Positions 33,613-42,486 of a stretch of 64,000 nucleotides of DNA are shown in pieces. Position 1 is the stretch's first letter. Each line of letters begins with the position of its first letter. The translations under genes were made by a program, and so were the position numbers. This DNA comes from Rhodobacteraceae bacterium EL53. Its GTDB lineage: Bacteria; Pseudomonadota; Alphaproteobacteria; Rhodobacterales; Rhodobacteraceae. The notes under the pieces were generated by a model, which had not been told where the DNA came from, did not search any database, and was given only the letters and a program-made list of their open reading frames with translations. The stretch is taken from contig OMPR01000013.1 of assembly GCA_900313015.1 (NCBI GenBank), forward strand, positions 934,747 to 998,746, written 5' to 3'.

Positions 33613-34908
33613 ATGGCCAACGTGGTTGTTGTCGGCGCTCAGTGGGGCGACGAAGGTAAAGGCAAGATTGTTGATTGGCTCAGTGAGCGCGCTGATGTGA
33701 TCGCGCGCTTTCAGGGCGGGCATAATGCCGGTCATACGCTGGTCATTGACGGCAAGGTGTACAAGCTGCACGCGCTGCCTTCTGGCGTTGTGCGGGGGGG
33801 CAAATTGTCGGTGATCGGCAATGGTGTCGTGCTGGACCCTTGGCATTTGATGAATGAAATCGAAACCGTGCGTGAGCAAGGCGTAGATATTAGCCCGGAA
33901 ACGTTGATGATCGCGGAAAACACGCCGTTGATTCTGCCGATTCATGGTGAATTGGATCGCGCTCGGGAAGAGGCGGCCAGCAAGGGCACAAAGATCGGGA
34001 CCACCGGTCGTGGCATTGGCCCTGCCTACGAGGACAAGGTTGGCCGTCGCTCAATTCGCGTCGCGGATTTGGCCGATGAAGCAACGTTGGAAGCCCGCGT
34101 TGATCGTGCATTGCAACACCATGATCCACTGCGCCGCGGCTTGGGGATTGATCCGGTCGATCGTGACGCGCTGATCGCGCAGTTGAAAGAGATCGCACCC
34201 AAGTTGCTGCCATTTGCGGCTCCGGTCTGGAAAGTGCTGAATGAAAAGCGCAAAGCCGGTAAGCGGATTTTGTTCGAAGGCGCGCAGGGCGCGCTGTTGG
34301 ACATTGATTTCGGGACATACCCTTTTGTGACCTCGTCCAATGTGATTGCCGGACAGGCGGCCACAGGTGTGGGCATGGGTCCGGGTGCGATTGATTTTGT
34401 GCTGGGCATCGTGAAAGCGTACACCACTCGTGTGGGTGAGGGGCCGTTCCCAACCGAGCTGGACGATGACGATGGTCAGCGTTTGGGTGAACGGGGCCAT
34501 GAATTTGGTACGACAACCGGTCGCAAGCGCCGTTGTGGCTGGTTTGATGCCTGCCTGCTGCGCCAAACTTGCGCGACGTCGGGCGTGAATGGTATTTCGC
34601 TGACCAAGTTGGACGTTCTGGATGGGTTTGAAATCCTGAAAGTCTGTGTTGCTTATGAGTTGGATGGCGAACGTCTGGACTATCTGCCCACAGCCGCAGA
34701 TCAGCAGGCGCGGTGCAAGCCGATCTATGAAGAGCTGCCAGGATGGAGCGAATCGACCGAAGGCGCGCGCAGCTGGGCGGATTTGCCCGCCAATGCGATC
34801 AAATACGTGCGTCGCATCGAAGAGCTGATCGATTGCCCGGTTGCGATGGTATCGACCTCGCCCGAGCGTGAAGACACCATTCTTGTCACCGACCCGTTTG
34901 CAGACTGA
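33613..34908 (+). CDS. purA: adenylosuccinate synthetase
   Basis: A 431-residue adenylosuccinate synthetase, the GTP-dependent first committed step from IMP to AMP. The N terminus [19 protein letters not shown] is the phosphate-binding/catalytic loop, GGHNAGHT contains the catalytic His, [13 protein letters not shown] and [11 protein letters not shown] follow. The ATG at 33613 has AAAGGA upstream and matches the family start; the longer frame back to 33412 is not coding. It overlaps the DUF2842 gene by TGATG. Confidence 0.97.
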   Translation: MANVVVVGAQWGDEGKGKIVDWLSERADVIARFQGGHNAGHTLVIDGKVYKLHALPSGVVRGGKLSVIGNGVVLDPWHLMNEIETVREQGVDISPETLMIAENTPLILPIHGELDRAREEAASKGTKIGTTGRGIGPAYEDKVGRRSIRVADLADEATLEARVDRALQHHDPLRRGLGIDPVDRDALIAQLKEIAPKLLPFAAPVWKVLNEKRKAGKRILFEGAQGALLDIDFGTYPFVTSSNVIAGQAATGVGMGPGAIDFVLGIVKAYTTRVGEGPFPTELDDDDGQRLGERGHEFGTTTGRKRRCGWFDACLLRQTCATSGVNGISLTKLDVLDGFEILKVCVAYELDGERLDYLPTAADQQARCKPIYEELPGWSESTEGARSWADLPANAIKYVRRIEELIDCPVAMVSTSPEREDTILVTDPFAD

Positions 34909-35153
34909 TGGCAGAGTCAAAGAAACCACGGCTTAGCTATAAAGCCCGGCGGCGTTGGTCGCTGGTGATTTTGCTGATTGGTCTGCCGCTTTATATTGTG
35001 GCAGTCATCACTTTGCTGAATGCATTAGGGCGCCTGCCGATCTGGTTGGAGCTTGTGGTCTATGCCATTTCAGGGGTGCTTTGGGCGCTGCCGTTCAAGT
35101 TCATCTTTATTGGTGTTGGACAGGCAGACCCAGAGGCTGAAGAAGACAAGTAA
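34908..35153 (+). CDS. DUF2842 membrane protein
   Basis: An 81-residue protein with two membrane helices (about residues 18-38 and 47-70), a basic N-terminal tail and an acidic C terminus (QADPEAEEDK). It has the DUF2842 signature RRRWSLVILLIGLPLYIV and the PFKFIF end. Function unknown. Its ATG overlaps the purA stop, an arrangement I recall in other Rhodobacteraceae, so it is expected to be co-translated with PurA. A strong terminator follows. Confidence 0.88.
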   Translation: MAESKKPRLSYKARRRWSLVILLIGLPLYIVAVITLLNALGRLPIWLELVVYAISGVLWALPFKFIFIGVGQADPEAEEDK

Positions 35154-35171
35154 AAGCCCGAAACCTAAAAA

Positions 35172-35214
35172 AGAGAGCGCCGCAAAATTGCGGCGCTCTC
35201 TTTTGTTTTTTTTG
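35172..35214. terminator. bidirectional rho-independent terminator
   Basis: A 14-bp perfect stem (35172-35185 with 35188-35201, core GAGCGCCGC/GCGGCGCTC) is followed on the plus strand by TTTTGTTTTTTTTG and on the minus strand by TTTTTTAGG. It terminates the purA-DUF2842 unit and the convergent large acidic-protein gene. Confidence 0.93.
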
Positions 35215-35308
35215 TTTATTTAGGTTTTCCGGTGTGGGGCCGATGGATTTACCCTTTAAAACGCTAAGCAAAGTAGGAATGTCACCTCTTCGCTTTGCAT
35301 TTTTATGG

Positions 35309-37450
35309 TTACCCAGCCGCACGGCTGTCGGGTTGAAATCCGATCTGACCCGATGCGGTGAAGCGACCTCCGCCGGTTTTTTCGATTTTTCCATCTCTTA
35401 AGAGTTGGCCGAATGTCCGAAGACCGTCTTCGCGGTTGAACGATTCGACCTGTAGCTGGCGAACCTTGTTCATCAACTGAGGGCGGGAAAACTGATCGCG
35501 GTTTTCTACAAAGGACATATAGGCGGCCGCTGCTTCAAGCATTTCTGGCAGGGTGGTCGCCCCATTTTCGGTTGCGTATTGCGCAAATCCACCTACGTCT
35601 CCGGTTTCGGTTTCGTCACCCGAGAGGGACGGAACACGGCGCGGACGGACCGGCCCACGGTTCGACGTGGGTTTCTCGGTTGTGTCAACACGTTGTTCTG
35701 CAACCAGTTTCAGTGGTGCGGGCTTATCCATCTCTGCACGTGGGCGGCTGCGGCCTGATCCAACTGCTGGGCGACGGGGGCGAACAACGGCGGCCAGATC
35801 TTCGCGATAGGCGTCATCACTGGACTGTGTGCCGACAGTTCCGCCTGCAGAGCGCTCCGCCTCGGCTGCGGCAACTGCGGCGCGCAGGTGGGAATAGGTG
35901 TCGCGGTTGGTTGACAGGTCCGGGTCGTCCAATTTCTGGTCTGCCGCTTCCATCAGCCGTGACAGATCATTATCTGTCTTTTCTGGTGCTTGCTGACGCG
36001 CAGGTTTCTCTCTGACTTCGGCCTGCTCTGGCTCTATGATCTCGGCCACCTCAGCCTCGATAGAAGCGTCTTCTTGAATGGATTGCGCTTCTTCTTCAAT
36101 CTGGGCGGCTTCTTCCTCTTCGGCCTCGGCATCATCTTCTTGATTGGACTTGGCTTTCAGCTCAGCTTCGACAGCTGCGAGTTCGCGCAACAGGTCTTCT
36201 TCGTCTTCAGGAGACAGAGAGGCAGCTGCTGGGCTTTGTTCATTAACGCGTGGTGTTTCTTCTTTTTCTTCAGTCTCAACCTGCTCTACATCACCTGAAG
36301 AGACTGCATTTTCAAAGTCGGTGTTTTTGACTTTGATAACGCGGACGCGGCGCGGTTTGTTCACCGTAGCGATGGGCTCTTCCGGCTCGCTGAGGATGTT
36401 CATTAGCTCATTGTCGGTCTCTTCGCTGTCACCCTCGGTGTCCAGATCAGAAAACAAAGCATCGCCCTTAGTCGGGGCTTCAGACACGTCGCTGGCGCGC
36501 TCGACGTTTTCCAGAATGGAGGAGATGTCGTCATCGGACTGCGTATCTTCGATGATCTGGTTCCGGTTGAGGTTCAGATCTTCGGCGTGCTCATCTTCTG
36601 AATAATCGGCTTCATCTGTGCTTTTTTCGTTGCGGGAAACAACGGCACGGATACGCTGCAATTTTGCGGCGATGCTGTCCGAAGAGGGTACGATTTCAGG
36701 CTCTTCCAAAACTTCAGCTTCGGGAATTTCAGCTTCGATCTCGGGGGTTTCGTCAGATTGTACGGCGAGTTGGGCTGTAATGCTTTCGATCGTCGCAGCT
36801 GGAGCAGGTGAGGCGGTGTCAACTTTGATTTGCTCAGGTTCGGCTGCGGGCTCTTCGATCACCTCGGCAGCCGTTTCGACCAATTCCTGTGCCTCTACCG
36901 GTTCATCGATCTCTTCAACGCTAGTATCTTCGGCGAGGGCCTCTTGGACAGAGGACTCCTCGACAGCGGTCTCTTCGACGATATCCGCGGGGGCTTCTTC
37001 TGCTGGCTGAATCTCGTCTTCCTGTGGAGGTGTAACCTCTCCGACAGGTTCCGCGGGCGGTTCTGCCGGTTCGACTGCCTCGGGTGCTTCTACGGCCATC
37101 TCAGGTTCTGAGGGGGCCACAACTGTAGGAGCAGGGGCGATCTCAATTGTTTGAGGTGTAGGCGCAGGGTCTGCAGCGACGGGCACTGGCTCCGCTTCGG
37201 CGGCACGCAATGTGATCCCTTTGGAATCATGGTGCGCCTCGACCTGACGAGAGATTTCCCGTTGGGCAATGCGCGCTAGCATGTCCGCATCGGGTTGCGG
37301 CGGCTCCGCCCCGAAGTATCGGTCGTCTGATGCGAGATCCCGAAAATACTCGGCAATCGCTTTCATTGTGTCGAATGAGTCGTCAAACCCTTCGAGAGTG
37401 CAGGAAAACGTCCCATATGAGACGGTCAATACCTTGTTGTTCTGTACCAT
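35309..37450 (-). CDS. large acidic, mostly disordered conserved protein (713 aa)
   Basis: A 713-residue cytosolic protein. The N terminus (residues 1-75) is ordered: VLTVSYGTFSCTLEGFDDSFDTMKAIAEYFRDLA. The middle (about 80-500) is extremely rich in Glu, Ala, Pro and Val, with runs such as EDDAEAEEEEAAQIEEEAQ. The last 110 residues are ordered again: AAYMSFVENRDQFSRPQLMNKVRQL and a Gly-rich end. I recall proteins with the same two ends in other Rhodobacteraceae, without known function. The start at 37450 is divergent from thiN. The gene is a single unit ended by the terminator at 35172-35214. Confidence 0.8.
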   Translation of the reverse strand: MVQNNKVLTVSYGTFSCTLEGFDDSFDTMKAIAEYFRDLASDDRYFGAEPPQPDADMLARIAQREISRQVEAHHDSKGITLRAAEAEPVPVAADPAPTPQTIEIAPAPTVVAPSEPEMAVEAPEAVEPAEPPAEPVGEVTPPQEDEIQPAEEAPADIVEETAVEESSVQEALAEDTSVEEIDEPVEAQELVETAAEVIEEPAAEPEQIKVDTASPAPAATIESITAQLAVQSDETPEIEAEIPEAEVLEEPEIVPSSDSIAAKLQRIRAVVSRNEKSTDEADYSEDEHAEDLNLNRNQIIEDTQSDDDISSILENVERASDVSEAPTKGDALFSDLDTEGDSEETDNELMNILSEPEEPIATVNKPRRVRVIKVKNTDFENAVSSGDVEQVETEEKEETPRVNEQSPAAASLSPEDEEDLLRELAAVEAELKAKSNQEDDAEAEEEEAAQIEEEAQSIQEDASIEAEVAEIIEPEQAEVREKPARQQAPEKTDNDLSRLMEAADQKLDDPDLSTNRDTYSHLRAAVAAAEAERSAGGTVGTQSSDDAYREDLAAVVRPRRPAVGSGRSRPRAEMDKPAPLKLVAEQRVDTTEKPTSNRGPVRPRRVPSLSGDETETGDVGGFAQYATENGATTLPEMLEAAAAYMSFVENRDQFSRPQLMNKVRQLQVESFNREDGLRTFGQLLRDGKIEKTGGGRFTASGQIGFQPDSRAAG

Positions 37451-37589
37451 AGGATGCTCGTCCTCTACATACTTATTGAACCACTTCTACCATCCCTTGG
37501 ACGTCAATTTCGGTCCGAATCTGTGCAAATGAACGTATCATTTTGTGTCCAGATTGTGTCCAAGCCAAAAATCGGACGCTAATTCGCGC

Positions 37590-38285
37590 ATGACTCTGCC
37601 TATTGTTCAGACTTTGGAACCAATAACCTTGATCGGAGGCGGTCACTTGGGTCCTGACGACTGCAATCTTGCCTTGAAACATGCGCCTACTCTGGTTGCT
37701 GCGGATGGCGGAGCCCACGCTGCACTGGCAGAGGGTCATATTCCACAGGCCGTTATTGGCGATTTTGATTCAATTTCAACGTCAGTTCGAAACCGCATCC
37801 CCTCTGAGCGTCTGTTTCCGATTCCCGAACAGGATAGCACGGATTTTGACAAAGCCCTGCGCCATTTGTCCACTCCGCTTGTGTTGGGGGTCGGGTTCAT
37901 GGGACGGCGGGTGGATCATCAGTTGGCTGTGTTTAACGCGCTGATACGGCGCGCTGAACGCGCCGTGGTCCTGATTTCTGAACGTGAGGTGATTTTTCAC
38001 GCGCCGCCCAAGTTGACGTTGGACATTGCGCCGGGTGCTGTGGTTTCGATCTTTCCACTGGCCAAAACTCGGGCGCGGTCACGGGGTTTGGAATGGCCGA
38101 TTGATGCCGTTCCCTTTGCGCCGGATGGTGCGATTGGGACATCCAACCGCACGCCCACGGGTCGGATAGAGCTCGAGGTGGACGCGCCGGGTTTGCTGAT
38201 CTTTTTGCCGAGAGAAGCGTTGGTCCCGGTTATGCAGGGGCTTCAGGCGTCGGAATCCGGGCGTTGGCCCGCTCGCGAAGAATGA
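37590..38285 (+). CDS. thiN: thiamine pyrophosphokinase
   Basis: A 231-residue thiamine diphosphokinase that makes the coenzyme thiamine diphosphate. The conserved TPK blocks are ADGGAHAAL and IGDFDSIS, then DSTDFDKALRHL and GFMGRRVDHQLA. The C-terminal beta-barrel ends near TPTGRIELEVDAPGLLIFLP. The ATG at 37590 is preferred over the longer frame (37545). The last 56 bp overlap the convergent DMT transporter gene. Confidence 0.92.
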   Translation: MTLPIVQTLEPITLIGGGHLGPDDCNLALKHAPTLVAADGGAHAALAEGHIPQAVIGDFDSISTSVRNRIPSERLFPIPEQDSTDFDKALRHLSTPLVLGVGFMGRRVDHQLAVFNALIRRAERAVVLISEREVIFHAPPKLTLDIAPGAVVSIFPLAKTRARSRGLEWPIDAVPFAPDGAIGTSNRTPTGRIELEVDAPGLLIFLPREALVPVMQGLQASESGRWPAREE

Positions 38286-39168
38286 CATAAACGCCTGCCC
38301 CAATCGTAATGCAGATTCCGACGCTGGCCATGGTATTGGGCAGGTCGCGAAAGATGATCCATCCGATTGCGGTTGCGATTGGAATTTCCAAATACTGCAT
38401 TGGGGCCAGCGTGGCCGATGGGGCAAAGCGCAGGCTCCAGGTCATCAGCAGATGCGCGCCAGTTCCCAAAGCGCCAATCGCGAACAACATCCATAGGGTG
38501 CTCGTATCTGGCATCGACAGGGACAAAGCGGGGATGTCCATCGCGTTACCAACCAGTAGAACCGGGAGCATGAGGGTCGAGGCGAGCAAGCCAGATACTG
38601 CCTGCAGGCCAATTGGATCGGTGTCTTTGGCCAGTTGTCGGGTCACAAGCATGAAGAACGAAAAAACAAAGGCGACGACTACGGGTAAAAGTGCGGGCCA
38701 GCCGACCTGAACAAAACTAGGTTGAATGACAAGCAGCGTGCCGATGAACCCGACCAGACAGGCCGCAAAGCGCCTCATGCCGACATCTTCGTTCAGGATG
38801 TATTTGCCTAGAACCAGCATGATGAATGGCATGACAAAGGCGATTGCCACCGCATCAGCCAAGGGCAGGAATTGCAATGCGCTGAACATTGCCGTGATGC
38901 CCGCAATATGGAGCAGGGTGCGCAGAACCATCAGCCGGAACAGGCGTCCGCGCAAACGCCAAGGGCGCTTGGTCGTCACCACAATGGGAATCAGGATCGC
39001 CGCCTGCACGAGGAAGCGCACGAACACCAACAGGCCCAACGGCACAACCGCACCCAGAATTTTTGCCAATGCATCGCCCATGGGGGCAAGCACACAAAAT
39101 CCCAACATCAACATGATGCCGAGAACGGGGCGGTCCATGGTTGGACTGAGAGTTGCAGATTGAGACAT
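38230..39168 (-). CDS. DMT (EamA) family transporter
   Basis: A 312-residue protein with ten membrane helices in two EamA repeats of five. Charged ends and a short N-terminal leader (MSQSATLSPTMDRPVLG) are typical of Rhodobacteraceae members. Family members export amino acids, metabolites or drugs; the substrate cannot be inferred. The 3' end overlaps thiN by 56 bp on the opposite strand. Confidence 0.88.
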   Translation of the reverse strand: MSQSATLSPTMDRPVLGIMLMLGFCVLAPMGDALAKILGAVVPLGLLVFVRFLVQAAILIPIVVTTKRPWRLRGRLFRLMVLRTLLHIAGITAMFSALQFLPLADAVAIAFVMPFIMLVLGKYILNEDVGMRRFAACLVGFIGTLLVIQPSFVQVGWPALLPVVVAFVFSFFMLVTRQLAKDTDPIGLQAVSGLLASTLMLPVLLVGNAMDIPALSLSMPDTSTLWMLFAIGALGTGAHLLMTWSLRFAPSATLAPMQYLEIPIATAIGWIIFRDLPNTMASVGICITIGAGVYVILRERANARIPTPEAPA

Positions 39169-39231
39169 CAGCGCACGCTAACAGGCTTATATCCGGGGGC
39201 AAGAGGCCCCTGTCTCAATCTGTGTAGAAAT

Positions 39232-40605
39232 TCAGCAGTTGGGGACGTTGACCGCTAGCCCACCCAGTGAGGTCTCTTTGTACTTTTCATGCATGTCTTG
39301 ACCGGTTTGGCGCATGGTTTCGATTGCGGAATCCAGCGGCACGAAATGTTGCCCATCTCCACGCAGCGCAAGTGACGCGGCTGACACGGCTTTGATCGCA
39401 CCTAAGCCATTGCGTTCGATACAGGGCACCTGAACCAAGCCTTTGACGGGATCGCAGGTCATGCCCAGATGGTGCTCCAGAGCGATTTCCGCAGCATTTT
39501 CGACCTGCTCCGGCGTGCCGCCCATAACGGCGCACAGCCCGGCTGCTGCCATGGCGGCGGCGCTGCCCACTTCGGCCTGACAGCCGGCTTCGGCACCTGA
39601 GATAGAGGCATTGAATTTGACCAGCCCGCCAATGGCGGCTGCGGTCAGCAGGAAATCTTTGATATGGCTGGGTGCGGCGCCCGGTACATGGTCCAGATAA
39701 TAACGCAGCGTGGCAGGCAGTACCCCGGCCGCCCCATTGGTTGGCGCCGTGACAACCTGACCGCCTGCGGCGTTTTCTTCGTTCACGGCCATGGCGTAAA
39801 CGCTCATCCAGTCGTTGATTGTGTGCGGTGCGGTCAAGTTCATGCCACGTTCGGCTTCAAGCGCGTCATAGATCCCTTTGGCGCGGCGGCGCACGTTCAG
39901 GCCGCCGGGCAGGATACCATCGGTGACAAGCCCACGTTCGATGCAGCCATTCATGACCTCCCATAGACGCGCGGTACCTTTAGCAAGGGAAACCTCGCAC
40001 CCACGTGAGATTTCATTGGCCCGTTTCATCGCTGCAATGGATTTCCCGCTGGCTTTTGCCATTTCCAACATCTCGGTTGCGGATTTGAACGGGTAGGGAA
40101 CCGGGTCGCCTTCGTCTGTGGCTTTGCCTTGAGCCAATTCCTCTTCGGTCAGAACAAAACCGCCGCCGATGGAATAGAACACCTGACGCAGGGTGACATC
40201 GCCCTGAGCATCGGTTGCCATCAAGATCATCGCGTTGGCGTGTCCGTCCAGCGTGTGATCGTAATCGAACACCAGATCTGCGATGGGATCAAAGGCCAGC
40301 GGCGGCAAACCTTCGGGTTGGACCGTGTGGGTGGCGTTGATGTCGGCAAGCGCGGCTTCGGCTTTGTCATTGTCGTAGGTGTCGGGAATGAAGCCGGCGA
40401 GGCCGAGGATCGTGGCGCGATCAGTAGCATGGCCAACACCCGTAAAGGCCAGTGAGCCGTGCAGGGATCCTTTGAGGCCGTGGAACTCAAAAGGAGAGTC
40501 GCGCATCATGTCAAGAAACCGTGCGGCGGCCACCATTGGACCCATAGTGTGAGAGGACGAGGGGCCAATGCCCACTTTGAACATATCGAAGACGGAGAGG
40601 AACAT
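39232..40605 (-). CDS. sdaA: L-serine ammonia-lyase (single-chain)
   Basis: A 457-residue iron-sulfur L-serine deaminase that converts serine to pyruvate and ammonia. The beta-like domain begins MFLSVFDMFKVGIGPSSSHTMGPMVAA, and cluster-ligand cysteines are in EAGCQAEVG and GMTCDPVKG with a third in VPCIERN. The C-terminal Cys (NVPNC) may act as a tail-in-mouth ligand, as described for some family members. It follows a GST gene with a one-base gap, so the two form a minus-strand operon. Confidence 0.96.
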   Translation of the reverse strand: MFLSVFDMFKVGIGPSSSHTMGPMVAAARFLDMMRDSPFEFHGLKGSLHGSLAFTGVGHATDRATILGLAGFIPDTYDNDKAEAALADINATHTVQPEGLPPLAFDPIADLVFDYDHTLDGHANAMILMATDAQGDVTLRQVFYSIGGGFVLTEEELAQGKATDEGDPVPYPFKSATEMLEMAKASGKSIAAMKRANEISRGCEVSLAKGTARLWEVMNGCIERGLVTDGILPGGLNVRRRAKGIYDALEAERGMNLTAPHTINDWMSVYAMAVNEENAAGGQVVTAPTNGAAGVLPATLRYYLDHVPGAAPSHIKDFLLTAAAIGGLVKFNASISGAEAGCQAEVGSAAAMAAAGLCAVMGGTPEQVENAAEIALEHHLGMTCDPVKGLVQVPCIERNGLGAIKAVSAASLALRGDGQHFVPLDSAIETMRQTGQDMHEKYKETSLGGLAVNVPNC

Positions 40606-40606
40606 C

Positions 40607-41308
40607 TTAGGTAGCTGAGCCTTCTAGAGGAGTGGCGTATGCGGGCGAGGTGAAGGGGGTGACACCCAACCCCTCGGCGGTGATCGCGACGCGGGTTGCG
40701 TCGCGGGTTTCAAGGGATTGTAGAATGCGTTGCAGGTAAGGCGTGTCGGCCAATGTAAACCAGCTGCGGTCCGACCCTTGGGGATAAAGCGCCATCCATC
40801 GCATCATACACGCAACATAATAGGTCAGAACCGATGGGGTCTGCGCATGAAACCAATCCGGTGCGTCCTGCGCGACCTGATCCAGCAGTTTCAAATGGTG
40901 TCGCAAACGCGGACGAATGCCTGCGCGCAATGTATTGGCTTGAGAGGGATCGATGTATTTCTCGGCGTAAAACAGAATGCGCAGATCTGCATGCAGTGTG
41001 TTCGAGGCAAAGAAGAGCCACTTGAGAAATGCGCTACGTTCATCGCTCTGAGGGTTTGGGGCCATTTGGCCCATGCGTTCGGAGAGCCAAAGCAGGATCG
41101 CAGCGGTTTCAAAGATCGGGCCTTGGGGCGTTTCCAGCACAGGGATCAACCCGTTTGGGTTCAAGGCTAGATAAGTTGTACTGTTTTGGGCCGATTTCGT
41201 ACGATCCACCAGAACGGTTTCGAACGGTAGGCCCATCTCGGTCAGCACCAGCCGAATGATCAGCGAGGCATTGTCGGGGGCATAATGAAGGCGCAAAGTC
41301 TGATTCAT
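40607..41308 (-). CDS. glutathione S-transferase family protein
   Basis: A 233-residue GST. The thioredoxin-like N-terminal domain opens LRLHYAPDNASLIIRLVLTEM, with the glutathione-site block NPNGLIPVLETPQGPIFETAAIL. The helical C-terminal domain follows (residues 90-220). The presumed catalytic residue is Ser or Tyr in the first loop (YAPDNAS), and the class is unclear. It is upstream of sdaA, with no gap, so the two are probably co-expressed. The promoter lies in 41309-41407, with no clear signal. Confidence 0.88.
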   Translation of the reverse strand: MNQTLRLHYAPDNASLIIRLVLTEMGLPFETVLVDRTKSAQNSTTYLALNPNGLIPVLETPQGPIFETAAILLWLSERMGQMAPNPQSDERSAFLKWLFFASNTLHADLRILFYAEKYIDPSQANTLRAGIRPRLRHHLKLLDQVAQDAPDWFHAQTPSVLTYYVACMMRWMALYPQGSDRSWFTLADTPYLQRILQSLETRDATRVAITAEGLGVTPFTSPAYATPLEGSAT

Positions 41309-41407
41309 GGCCCCGTTCTATCGCTGGCCAAGGGGCAATGGAGGGTCGATTGCGACGTTTCCTATTGGAAACGCGCAATGATGTCATCTGTATATATGTC
41401 TTGAGAG

Positions 41408-41857
41408 TTAGGGGCGTTTGGCGGCTTTTCGACGTTTGCCCAATGCAAGACCGTCTCGCATATTCAGGCTTAAGAGGGTGATATTCGTCAGCCCTGCACA
41501 GAGCTCGATGACTTGGACTGTATAATACAGAGTATCGAATTGACTTGATTGCGCGCGCAGGGCCAGAAACATGGCGCTGGGCAACAGGATCAACAGTCCG
41601 TTTGCAGCAATGATCTTCATCCGACGGCTTTTGTTAGCCACCTGCGGCAGTTTCCAGCCTTTGCCCAAAGAGGCCCCAGTGGCGCCAGCAGTGGCCATGG
41701 CCGGGATAAGCAGAGCCATTCCATAGAGCACACCGGTTTTTACCATGGTGATTGTGTCATGGGATCCAAAGAGTTCGCTCAACACTGTGGACATCCAGAA
41801 CGTTGTAATCGTGGCAAGGGCAAGGGTCCCGGCAGTGGCGTGTATTGCGGTTTTCAT
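41408..41857 (-). CDS. four-helix membrane protein, divergent from a MarR regulator
   Basis: A 149-residue protein with four hydrophobic helices (about residues 5-22, 38-62, 80-100 and 110-130). A basic loop (KGWKLPQVANKSRRMK) and a basic tail (GKRRKAAKRP) face the cytosol. No named family is recognised. The ATG at 41857 has AAGGAG upstream, and the frame upstream to 41908 is not used. The 80-bp region shared with the marR-type gene contains two palindromic sites, so it is the probable target of that regulator. Confidence 0.7.
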   Translation of the reverse strand: MKTAIHATAGTLALATITTFWMSTVLSELFGSHDTITMVKTGVLYGMALLIPAMATAGATGASLGKGWKLPQVANKSRRMKIIAANGLLILLPSAMFLALRAQSSQFDTLYYTVQVIELCAGLTNITLLSLNMRDGLALGKRRKAAKRP

Positions 41858-41880
41858 AGGAATCTCCTTAGAGCACAAAG

Positions 41881-41918
41881 ATAGCATGCTATGTAAATTG
41901 CATTGCATAGCGTGCTAT
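41881..41918. promoter_or_regulatory. two palindromic operator-like sites between the MarR gene and its divergent neighbour
   Basis: Site A, ATAGCATGCTAT (41881-41892), is a perfect 12-bp palindrome. Site B, ATAGCGTGCTAT (41907-41918), differs by one base. The centres are 26 bp apart. Together they also form an inverted repeat, arms TAGCATGCTATG and CATAGCGTGCTA, with one mismatch. This is the layout expected for dimeric MarR repressors controlling divergent promoters. Confidence 0.75.
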
Positions 41919-41937
41919 TCAAGTGTTTTTTACAAAA

Positions 41938-42372
41938 ATGTCCAAATTTCAAGAAAACTCGGCGGGGTTCCTCGCCAATCAAATGGCTCGATTGTTTGCA
42001 TCAGGGTTGGCGCGGCGGCTGAACGCACTCGACCTTGCACCTGCTCAGTTCATGGTTCTGCTGGAGTTGTGGGACGAAGATGCCCGCACCCAGGTTGACC
42101 TGGTCGCGGCGCTGGACGTCGAACAAGCCACAATGGCCAACACTCTGTCGCGTATGGAGCGGGATAAGCTGATAGAGCGACGGCCCTCTGAAACGGACAA
42201 GCGGGTCCGTATCGTTGTGTTGACGGAAAAGGCACGCCAGCTTCAGAAGGCGGCGATGGAAGGGGCGCAGGCGCAAAATGCAGCGGCTCTTGCTGGGTTC
42301 AGCCCCGATGAGGTGCAAACTTTTTTGTCCCTAATGCGTCGAACAATTCGTAACCTCAAAAGCGAAGCGTGA
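41938..42372 (+). CDS. MarR-family transcriptional regulator
   Basis: A 144-residue winged-helix regulator of the MarR family. The recognition region is VDLVAALDVEQATMANTLSRMERDKLIERR followed by the wing SETDKRVRIVVLTEKA. Helices at both ends form the dimer interface. It is divergent from a membrane-protein gene across a region with two palindromes (41881-41918), and is probably an autorepressor of both. The ATG at 41938 is chosen over a GTG at 41923. No terminator is evident before rpiA. Confidence 0.9.
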   Translation: MSKFQENSAGFLANQMARLFASGLARRLNALDLAPAQFMVLLELWDEDARTQVDLVAALDVEQATMANTLSRMERDKLIERRPSETDKRVRIVVLTEKARQLQKAAMEGAQAQNAAALAGFSPDEVQTFLSLMRRTIRNLKSEA

Positions 42373-42486
42373 CATCTGATTCCCCTGCAAACACTGACCG
42401 TCCTGCGGGATTGGATCTAGATTCCCTCTCGCGCCTTGGGGTTATGTTGTTATAAGTCGCACAAAGATGCATGAGGGGATGCTGTA

